The position numbers were made by a program, and so were the translations under genes. This document shows positions 1-6,622 of a stretch of 34,458 bases of DNA, piece after piece. Every line of letters starts with the position of its first letter. The stretch's first letter is position 1. This stretch comes from Acidobacteria bacterium RIFCSPLOWO2_02_FULL_67_21 (GTDB taxonomy: Bacteria > Acidobacteriota > Vicinamibacteria > Vicinamibacterales > UBA2999), in assembly GCA_001767195.1 (NCBI GenBank), contig MEKU01000004.1, forward strand, positions 24,736-59,193. Reading direction: 5' to 3'. The notes under the pieces were generated by a model. The model saw only the letters and a list, made by a program, of their open reading frames with translations. It was not told the DNA's origin and made no database searches.

Positions 1-60
1 CAGGTACGCGCCGAGCCGTGCCGCGGCGTCCCGAGCGGGGGAGAACGTCAGGAGCTTCAT
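1..60 (-). CDS. N-terminus of a protein resembling the fumarylacetoacetate hydrolase (FAH) family, truncated by window edge
   Basis: Reverse complement from 60 reads MKLLTFSPARDAAARLGAYL; ATG overlaps the TGA of the upstream alpha/beta hydrolase (ATGA, 57-60). FAH call rests only on the MKLLTF-type N-terminus. Confidence 0.45.
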   Translation of the reverse strand, partial: MKLLTFSPARDAAARLGAYL

Positions 61-902
61 GGCAGCGACTCCAGAAACTCGTCGAGAGCCAGGTTGTACG
101 CGGTCGGGTTCTCGAGGCTGCTGACGTGGCCCGTGTCCTGAATGACACGCAGGTGCGAGCCTCTGATGGCGCGGTTGAGCGCCGGCCCTGCGCCGGACGG
201 AATGAACCCATCGTCGCTTCCGGTCGTGATCAACGTCGGCACGTCGATGGATCCCAGCACGGCGGTCTCGTCCGCCCTTGCCGCCATCGCCTCGAGCGTC
301 GCGGCGTTGGCGTCCGCGCTGACCGTCAGGTTCATCATCGTGACCGCGTCGAGCACCCAGGGGCGGCGCTCGAGGGTCCGGGGCGATAGTCGCTTCGGCG
401 CGCCCGTGCGGACGAACTCGGCCAGCCCATGCTGCCGGATCGCGGCGATCTGGGCGCGGCGGCGCGCCACGATCTCGTCCGAGTCGTGCTCGGCCTTGGT
501 GTTGCTGAGCACGAGCGCTCCGATCCACGAGGCGTCGCGGGCCCACATCCGCAGCGCGAGGTAGCCGCCCATCGAGATGCCGGCGACGATCGCGCGCTGC
601 AGTCCCAGCTGGGCGAACAGCTCGAGATAGGACTCCGCGATGCGATCGACGGTGTGCGCCCCGGGCTCGAACGTCGAGTCCCCATGGCCCGGCATGTCGG
701 GTGCGACGACCCGGTAGCCCTTCTCGAGGCAGTGCGTGAGCTGCGGAAACCACATGGCCTTGGTATGGCCGAAGCTGTGGAGAAAGACGATGGGGCGCCC
801 GGCGCCGCTGTCGTAGTAGGCGATCTCGACGCCGCTGGAGACGCGCCGCCTGTTCACGCGCGCTCCCGGGTCTTCTGTGGTCCGTGGTACAAGATTCGTC
901 AA
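57..902 (-). CDS. alpha/beta hydrolase (enol-lactonase / meta-cleavage hydrolase-like)
   Basis: 281 aa; nucleophile elbow GISMGG, oxyanion region FLHSFGHTKAMW, late D (GSDDGF) and H (DTGHVSSLENP). Confidence 0.9.
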   Translation of the reverse strand: MTNLVPRTTEDPGARVNRRRVSSGVEIAYYDSGAGRPIVFLHSFGHTKAMWFPQLTHCLEKGYRVVAPDMPGHGDSTFEPGAHTVDRIAESYLELFAQLGLQRAIVAGISMGGYLALRMWARDASWIGALVLSNTKAEHDSDEIVARRRAQIAAIRQHGLAEFVRTGAPKRLSPRTLERRPWVLDAVTMMNLTVSADANAATLEAMAARADETAVLGSIDVPTLITTGSDDGFIPSGAGPALNRAIRGSHLRVIQDTGHVSSLENPTAYNLALDEFLESLP

Positions 903-923
903 TTATGCGTGAACTCAATTCTC

Positions 924-973
924 TTGCCCCCTTCTCCCCTCGCCCCCTTGCCCCCTTGCCCCCTCGCCCCCTT
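924..973. repeat. C-rich low-complexity repeat (CCCCCTTG/CCCCCTCG units); G-rich on minus strand
   Basis: cttgcccccttctcccctcgcccccttgcccccttgccccctcgccccc directly read, in the 903-987 divergent intergenic region. Confidence 0.85.
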
Positions 974-987
974 CGCGCGGAGCTCCC

Positions 988-1983
988 ATGTCCAGACTGC
1001 CATTGAGCTTTGCCTGCGGCCCGTACGACCGCATGGAGGCGTTGCGGTACGGCCAGATCGAGGTCGAGGGGATCGACCTGCGATTCATCCCGATCCAGGC
1101 GCCCCGCGAGATCTTCGATCGGATGGTCGGCGGGCGGGAGTTCGACGTCTCCGAGCTGTCGCTGGCCGAGTATGTCAGCCTCGAGGCCGGGGGCGACAAT
1201 CCGTTCATCGCCATCCCGGTGTTTCCGTCCAAGGCGTTTCGCCACAGCTTCATCTGCATCAACCGGCAGGCGGGCATACAGGGCCCCAAGGACCTGGCGG
1301 GCAAGCGGATCGGCACGCCGCTCTACACGATGACGGCGGCCATCTGGATTCGCGGCGACATGGAGAACATCTACGGCGTCGATCTGTCGGGCGTGCGGTG
1401 GGTTCAGGGAGCGATGGAGAAGCCGGGCACGCACGGCCGGCCGCCGGCGCCGCCGAAACTGCTCAAGCCGATTGCCATCACGCCGAACACATCGGACAAA
1501 TCACTGTCCGACATGCTGGCCGACGGCGAGATCGACGCGGTGCTCGGCTCGCGGATGCCGGAGTCGGTCCGCACGCATCCCGACAAGGTGACGCACCTGT
1601 TTCCGAATTTCCGGGAGGAAGAGAAGCGGTACTACCAGCAGTACCGGATCCATCCGATCATGCACCTCGTCGTGATCCGGAAGGACGTCTACCGGCAGCA
1701 CCCGTGGATTGCGCAGAGCCTGTTCAAGGCGTTCGTGGCGGCGAAGGACTGGGCGGTGCAGATGATGTATTTCTCGGGGGCCCAGCGCTACATGCTGCCG
1801 TGGCTGTTCGACGACCTGCGGGAGGTCGACGAGATCTTTGGAGGCGATCCGTGGCCGTACGGCCTGGAGGAGAACCGCCCGACGCTGGCCGCCTTCATGC
1901 GGTACATGCGGCAGCAGGGGTTCATCCGCGAGGAGCTGCCGCTCGAAAGCCTCTTCGCGCCGCTTCATGGGCGCGTGACGTGA
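988..1983 (+). CDS. 4,5-dihydroxyphthalate decarboxylase-like protein (periplasmic-binding-protein fold)
   Basis: 331 aa, MSRLPLSFACGPYDRMEALRYGQIEVEGIDLRFI...PREIFDRMVGGREFDVSELSLAEY; characteristic of this family. Confidence 0.8.
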   Translation: MSRLPLSFACGPYDRMEALRYGQIEVEGIDLRFIPIQAPREIFDRMVGGREFDVSELSLAEYVSLEAGGDNPFIAIPVFPSKAFRHSFICINRQAGIQGPKDLAGKRIGTPLYTMTAAIWIRGDMENIYGVDLSGVRWVQGAMEKPGTHGRPPAPPKLLKPIAITPNTSDKSLSDMLADGEIDAVLGSRMPESVRTHPDKVTHLFPNFREEEKRYYQQYRIHPIMHLVVIRKDVYRQHPWIAQSLFKAFVAAKDWAVQMMYFSGAQRYMLPWLFDDLREVDEIFGGDPWPYGLEENRPTLAAFMRYMRQQGFIREELPLESLFAPLHGRVT

Positions 1984-1986
1984 CGC

Positions 1987-2026
1987 TGTTCCCCTTGCCC
2001 CTTGCCCCCCGCCCCTTGCCCCCTCG
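1987..2026. repeat. second C-rich low-complexity repeat, same units as 924-973
   Basis: gttccccttgccccttgccccccgccccttgccccctcg, between convergent stops at 1983 and 2029. Confidence 0.8.
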
Positions 2027-2028
2027 AC

Positions 2029-2493
2029 CTACTGGACGCGCGTGAGCTGCCCGCGCGCGAAGCCGCCGGGATTGAGCGGTGAGTGCACGTTGAAGTAATA
2101 GCCCGCGGGGTTGGCCGTAATCGCCTGCACGAGCGCGGCATCCGCCGGTACGCTCGCCTTGAACTCGACCGTGCCGTCCGCCAGCGCCACTGGTGCGGCG
2201 CTGACGATTCCGGTGCTCAGGACCACCGGCCCATTGACACCGGCGGCTCCGGGGTGAATGTGCGCGCCGACAATCCTGGTGTCAGCCGGGAAGTTGGTGA
2301 GCTGGAAGTAGAAATGCGCGGTGCTGCCGTCGAACGCGATCTGCGCGGCGCCGCGTCCCGTCGATTCCGCGTTGCCGACCGGCGGCACTTCGTTGGATGG
2401 GCTGAGCACCGCAGAGAAGACGAGCGGCGGCGTCGAAGGGCTCGCCGGATTGTCGTCGCAGCCGCCGCAGAACACCGCCAGGGCCAACACCAT
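2029..2493 (-). CDS. CHRD-domain secreted protein (probable lipoprotein)
   Basis: FSAVLSPSNEVPPVGNAESTGRGAAQIAFDG...ADTRIVGAHIHPGAAGVNGPVV...GGFARGQL is a CHRD signature. Start at 2493 (MVLALAVFCGGCDD) or an upstream in-frame GTG inside the REP repeat. Confidence 0.85.
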   Translation of the reverse strand: MVLALAVFCGGCDDNPASPSTPPLVFSAVLSPSNEVPPVGNAESTGRGAAQIAFDGSTAHFYFQLTNFPADTRIVGAHIHPGAAGVNGPVVLSTGIVSAAPVALADGTVEFKASVPADAALVQAITANPAGYYFNVHSPLNPGGFARGQLTRVQ

Positions 2494-2503
2494 CGTCGCC
2501 GGG

Positions 2504-2582
2504 GCTCGGCTGAAGCCGAGCACTACGTACGCGTGCGGTACGGAGTACGCGGGCAGTACGTAGTGCCCGGCTTCAGCCGGGC
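2504..2582. repeat. Paired inverted GTAG-type REP elements
   Basis: Minus copy 2504-2526 (GTAGTGCTCGGCTTCAGCCGAGC), plus copy 2560-2582 (GTAGTGCCCGGCTTCAGCCGGGC). Confidence 0.85.
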
Positions 2583-2585
2583 CCG

Positions 2586-3116
2586 TTACGGCCGCTGACT
2601 GGCCGGCGGCACCAGGCCGTTCAGACGCAGGTACACCACCATCTGGCCGTAGATGTCCTGCGAGTGCGCGATGGCGAAATACGCAATGCGCGCGCGCGTC
2701 GCCTGGCCCATGAAGCGCGGCCCCATCACCGCCTCCGCCAGCTGCTGATCGCTGAACTCCTTGAGCGCCGCGGCGCCGAAGTCGAACGACTGCTCGAGCG
2801 CCCGCAGCGCGCCGGCCTTGTCGGTCGCCTTGGTATTGACCGCGGGGGCCGTCGTCTTGGCACCCAGCGTGCCGAGCAGCCCGAGGTTCACCCCGGCGAC
2901 GTGCGTGATCTGCTCCGCATAGCTGCGCTGGGCCGGGGTCGCCTTGAAGCCGAACTTGTCCTCCGGCATCTCGGCGGCAATCTTCATCATGAGATCCTTC
3001 TGCGCCGCCCAGTCCTTCTGGAGGTCGCCGGCCAGCGTGACGCCCTGAGCGGACGGCCGCGCGAGCGACGCAAGGACCAAGGCCACACCGAACAACATCC
3101 GACATCCAAGCTTCAT
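2586..3116 (-). CDS. secreted DinB-superfamily protein
   Basis: MKLGCRMLFGVALVLASLARPSAQG signal peptide; DinB-like helices ending HSQDIYGQMVVYLRLNGLVPP; GGAGG Shine-Dalgarno upstream of the 3116 ATG. Confidence 0.8.
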   Translation of the reverse strand: MKLGCRMLFGVALVLASLARPSAQGVTLAGDLQKDWAAQKDLMMKIAAEMPEDKFGFKATPAQRSYAEQITHVAGVNLGLLGTLGAKTTAPAVNTKATDKAGALRALEQSFDFGAAALKEFSDQQLAEAVMGPRFMGQATRARIAYFAIAHSQDIYGQMVVYLRLNGLVPPASQRP

Positions 3117-3239
3117 CAAGTCCTCCCGAGAAACAGGTGTGACGACAACCGTCAATCCGACGGATCATACCCTGAGACGCCTCGCCGCAGCTGCAGCCGG
3201 CAGGGTAGTCTTGATGCGCACGTTCAGGAGGCGACGCGC

Positions 3240-4091
3240 ATGACACATGTGTTCCACCCCACGGATTTTTCCCCGGCAAGCGATGTGGCGTTCGCCCACG
3301 CGCTCAAGCTGGCGCTCGTCAGCGTCGGGGCGCTGACGGTCTTTCACTACGCGCACCGCGACGAGGCGGAGCAGGAGCAGCATGAATTTCCAGCCGTCCG
3401 CGACACGCTGACGCAGTGGGGCCTGCTGCCGCCGGACAGCCCGCGGACCGCCGTGGGGGCGACGCTCGGGATTCACGTCCGCAAGGTGGCCATTGGCGGG
3501 GACGACCCCATCGACGCGATCTCGAGCTACATCGACAGGCACCCGGCTGACCTGATTGTGCTCGCCACGCATCAGCGAAGCGGCGTCGCCCGCTGGCTGT
3601 ACCGCGAGGTGGCGGCGCCGCTCGCGCGCCGCCTCCAGGTGCCGGCGCTCTTCGTCCCTCCAGACGTGGACGGATTCGTGGACATCAAGACCGGCACCGT
3701 GCGCCTGCGCCGCATCGTCGTCCCGGTCGACAGGCACCCGAACCCCGGCACCGTGATCGACGCGCTGCCCGGATTCATCGCTTCGCTCTCGGCCGGCCCG
3801 GTCAGCGTGGACCTCGTGCACGTCGGCACCGCCGCGACGATGCCGCATCTCCGCCTTCCGGAGGAGGGCGGCAACATCACCTGGACGACGCGCGTGGCGG
3901 AGGGACCGGTGCTGGAGGAGATCCTGCGCTCCGCGGCGGTACCGCCGGCGGATCTGGTGGTGATGTCTACCGAAGGCCGCCGCGGCTTCCTGGACGCCCT
4001 GCGCGGCAGCACGACCGAGCAGGTCGTGCGGACGGCGGGCTGTCCGGTGCTCGCGATCCCGGCGGCCGCGGTGGAAGCCGCTCCTGTGTGA
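3240..4091 (+). CDS. tandem universal stress protein (two Usp domains)
   Basis: ILIPTDFS-like VFHPTDFSPAS start; LIVLATHQRSGVARWLYREVAAPLAR and second-domain LVVMSTEGRRGFLDALRGSTTEQVVRTAGCPVL. Confidence 0.88.
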   Translation: MTHVFHPTDFSPASDVAFAHALKLALVSVGALTVFHYAHRDEAEQEQHEFPAVRDTLTQWGLLPPDSPRTAVGATLGIHVRKVAIGGDDPIDAISSYIDRHPADLIVLATHQRSGVARWLYREVAAPLARRLQVPALFVPPDVDGFVDIKTGTVRLRRIVVPVDRHPNPGTVIDALPGFIASLSAGPVSVDLVHVGTAATMPHLRLPEEGGNITWTTRVAEGPVLEEILRSAAVPPADLVVMSTEGRRGFLDALRGSTTEQVVRTAGCPVLAIPAAAVEAAPV

Positions 4092-4107
4092 TCGTCGCTT
4101 CCACGTT

Positions 4108-4176
4108 GCCACAGAGTCACAGAGACACAGAGAAAAATTGGACTCAAGAATCTCTGTGGCTCTGTGTCTCTGTGGC
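4108..4176. repeat. CACAGAG-type imperfect palindrome (family B)
   Basis: GCCACAGAGTCACAGAGACACAGAGA...TCTCTGTGGCTCTGTGTCTCTGTGGC, between convergent genes. Confidence 0.85.
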
Positions 4177-4190
4177 CCGTCACGTTTTGA

Positions 4191-5369
4191 CTACGGGCGC
4201 GGGGGCGGCAGCAGTGCGCCCCTCGGCGCGCCCATGCCCTTGACGACGAACCGCTGGAACCGCCGGCCGTCAAAGTTCTCGCCCACGTAGAGGTTCCCGC
4301 GGCTGTCGGCCGCCAGCGCGTGCGGCACGTTCAGGAACCCGCCGAAGATCCCCTGCTGGCCGATGCGGTCGACCACCTCCAGCGTGTCGCGGCGGAGGAT
4401 CCAGACGTGATGGTTGGCGCCGTCGATCACGTACAGGAAGCGCTGGTCGGGCGAGAAGGCGAGCCCTGACGCGGCGCCGGCCAGCAGCGTCCTCCGCGCG
4501 ATGAACCCCTCGCGTACGAACGCGCCGTCGGTCTTGAAGACCTGAATGCGGTTGTTCGGGCGATCGGCGACGTACACGAATCCGTCCTTCGAGACCGCCA
4601 CATTGTGGGGCAGCCGGAATTGCCGGGCCGGGGGTGCATCCGGATTGTAGGGACCCAGGTCGGTGTCGTCCGGCGCGTTGCCGTACGCGCCCCAGAGACG
4701 TTTGACGGCCAGCGTGTCGATGTCGAGCACGATCACGCGGCGGTTCCGGTAGCCGTCGGCGACGTAGAGCTCGTTGGCGGCGGGATCGACCGTCAGATTC
4801 GCCGGGCCGCCGAGATTCTCGCGATCGGCGCTCCCCTTGCCGCGGCCCTGTCGCCCGAACTGCGCGAGGAACCTGCCCTGCCGGGTGAACTTGAGGACAT
4901 GGGCGTCTTTCGCGCCGCTGCCGCCGATCCAGACGTTGTCCTTGTGGTCCACGACGATGCCATGTTCGATCTGCGGCCATTCGTAGCCGTCGCCCGGGCC
5001 GCCCCACGACGCGACGAGCGTGCCGGCCTGATCGAACTCGAGCACGGGCGGCGCCGGGATGCAGCAGTCCGCTTTCGGCGGCGTGTCGTCCGCTCCAGCG
5101 AACCGTTCGTTCGCCTGCAGCGGGGCAGGCCGATGCAGCACCCAGATGTGATCGCGGCCGTCGACGGCCATCCCGCCGATGGCGCCGATCGCCCACTGCG
5201 CGGGCAGCGGCTGCGGAAACGTCGGGTCGTACTGGAACGTCGGCACGCTCGCGCGTGATGGCGCCTGCGTGAAGAGAACCGCCTGCGATGCGATCGCCGC
5301 CGCCGCGATCGTCACCGCTCGAAGCACACGGGATCGGGGCATCATCCGTCTCCTTGTCTGCCGGCTCAT
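4191..5369 (-). CDS. secreted NHL-repeat / peptidyl-alpha-hydroxyglycine lyase-like beta-propeller
   Basis: NHL repeats (LYVADGYRNRRVIVLD, FVYVADRPNNRIQVF, LYVIDGANHHVWIL); N-terminal signal. True start may be at about 5345-5348. Confidence 0.85.
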   Translation of the reverse strand: MSRQTRRRMMPRSRVLRAVTIAAAAIASQAVLFTQAPSRASVPTFQYDPTFPQPLPAQWAIGAIGGMAVDGRDHIWVLHRPAPLQANERFAGADDTPPKADCCIPAPPVLEFDQAGTLVASWGGPGDGYEWPQIEHGIVVDHKDNVWIGGSGAKDAHVLKFTRQGRFLAQFGRQGRGKGSADRENLGGPANLTVDPAANELYVADGYRNRRVIVLDIDTLAVKRLWGAYGNAPDDTDLGPYNPDAPPARQFRLPHNVAVSKDGFVYVADRPNNRIQVFKTDGAFVREGFIARRTLLAGAASGLAFSPDQRFLYVIDGANHHVWILRRDTLEVVDRIGQQGIFGGFLNVPHALAADSRGNLYVGENFDGRRFQRFVVKGMGAPRGALLPPPRP

Positions 5370-5385
5370 TGTAGGCGCGTGTCCA

Positions 5386-5841
5386 TCAGCGACCGGCTGA
5401 CGCCTGGAGGTCCGACGTGCAGTGCGGGCACCGCGTCGCCTTGACCGGGATCGTGGTCGCGCAGAACGGGCAGTCCCGGCTCGTCGGCGCCGCCGGCGGC
5501 TCGCGTGCGCTCATGATGCGGTTGACCGGCTTCACCATGAGAAAGACGCTGAAGCCCACGATCACGAAGCCGATCGCCTCGTTGATGAACTGACCGTACG
5601 CGATGACGGGAATCCCCTGCGCCTTCGCTTCGGCCAGCGAGGCGGGGATGCCCTTCGAGGCATCGAGCACGTGAAACAGGCTCGAGAAATCGACCCGGCC
5701 CGTGATCAGGCCGATGGGCGGCATCAGGATCCCGTCGACCAGCGTCGACACGATCCGGCCGAACGCCGCGCCCATGATGACGGCGACCGCCAGGTCCATC
5801 ACGTTGCCGCGGGCGATGAATGCACGGAACTCTTTCAACAT
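5386..5841 (-). CDS. mscL: large-conductance mechanosensitive channel MscL with C-terminal zinc ribbon
   Basis: MLKEFRAFIARGNVMDLAVAVIMGAAFGRIVSTLVDGILMPPIGL is MscL; C-terminus CPFCATTIPVKATRCPHCTSDL has two CxxC pairs. Confidence 0.93.
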   Translation of the reverse strand: MLKEFRAFIARGNVMDLAVAVIMGAAFGRIVSTLVDGILMPPIGLITGRVDFSSLFHVLDASKGIPASLAEAKAQGIPVIAYGQFINEAIGFVIVGFSVFLMVKPVNRIMSAREPPAAPTSRDCPFCATTIPVKATRCPHCTSDLQASAGR

Positions 5842-5860
5842 CGATGCCTCCAGGGCAGGA

Positions 5861-5883
5861 GCCCGGCTAAAGCCGGGCACTAC
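5861..5883 (-). repeat. GTAG-type REP element
   Basis: GCCCGGCTAAAGCCGGGCACTAC (reverse GTAGTGCCCGGCTTTAGCCGGGC). Confidence 0.85.
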
Positions 5884-5918
5884 GGTATCGAAGCCGGTGT
5901 GCGGGAGTTTATGCTTAG

Positions 5919-6581
5919 ATGCGGAACATGGCACGTCGATCTGTCTGGGTGAAGGTCCTCGTCTTCGCCGCGGTGCTCGCGGTGCTGGTGTTTCTGTTCC
6001 TCCGATCCGTGCGGACGACGCGGACGGCGCCGTTCGTCGTCGAGCGGGGCATGCTGACCGGCTGGACGCTCGCGGCACGGCCGGGTGGCGACGCCGCGAC
6101 GGCGTGGCTCGGGCTCGGCGCCCCGGAGCGCCTGGCGCCGCCGCTCGGGCGGGAGATCTTCGGGCGCACCGCCGAGTCGCTCGCGTTTCCGTCGGAGCCG
6201 GTGATACCGCTGCTGCTGCAGGCGGAGTTCGACGCCGCGTTTGACGGCCCCGGGATGCCTGACACGATCCTGCGGCTCGCGCGGGATGCCGGGCTCGAGT
6301 CGGGCGTCTGGACGCCGCGCTGCATGGGGTACCGCCGGATCAGCGAGCCCGGCGGGACGAGAAGCGTGTACTTCCTGCTGTTCGAGGGGACGCGGTTCGA
6401 GCGCTTCCGGGATCGGCTGGCGGATCTGCTGCGCGCCGAAGGGCGCGACGCCTCGCGCTTCGATCCGCGGGGGCTCTCACCGGTATTGATGGTGGCGGGC
6501 GGCGACGGCGACTTCGGCCGCTGGATCCCGCTGCGGGCGGATCCAGCGACCGACTGCCTGGCGCCGGTTGAGGTGGAGTAA
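5919..6581 (+). CDS. membrane-anchored hypothetical protein
   Basis: N-terminal TM (VLVFAAVLAVLVFLFL) and a 180-aa soluble part; intergenic context on both sides; no family recognised. Confidence 0.65.
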   Translation: MRNMARRSVWVKVLVFAAVLAVLVFLFLRSVRTTRTAPFVVERGMLTGWTLAARPGGDAATAWLGLGAPERLAPPLGREIFGRTAESLAFPSEPVIPLLLQAEFDAAFDGPGMPDTILRLARDAGLESGVWTPRCMGYRRISEPGGTRSVYFLLFEGTRFERFRDRLADLLRAEGRDASRFDPRGLSPVLMVAGGDGDFGRWIPLRADPATDCLAPVEVE

Positions 6582-6606
6582 GGCGGGCCTGAAGGCCCGC
6601 CTCTAC
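6582..6606. terminator. strong hairpin between convergent genes (REP-variant-like)
   Basis: GGCGGGCCT-GA-AGGCCCGCC followed by TCTAC; reverse strand reads GTAGAGGCGGGCCTTCAGGCCCGCC. Confidence 0.6.
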
Positions 6607-6622
6607 GGATTATCTCAGGACG

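Noticed and set aside
924-973. CRISPR-like tandem repeats
   Set aside because: Units are short, degenerate and without unique spacers; low-complexity tract. I saw no CRISPR array elsewhere in the window.
429-2045. 538-aa plus-strand ORF
   Set aside because: Spans the antisense of the alpha/beta hydrolase, the C-rich repeat and an alternate frame of the decarboxylase gene; no recognisable domains.
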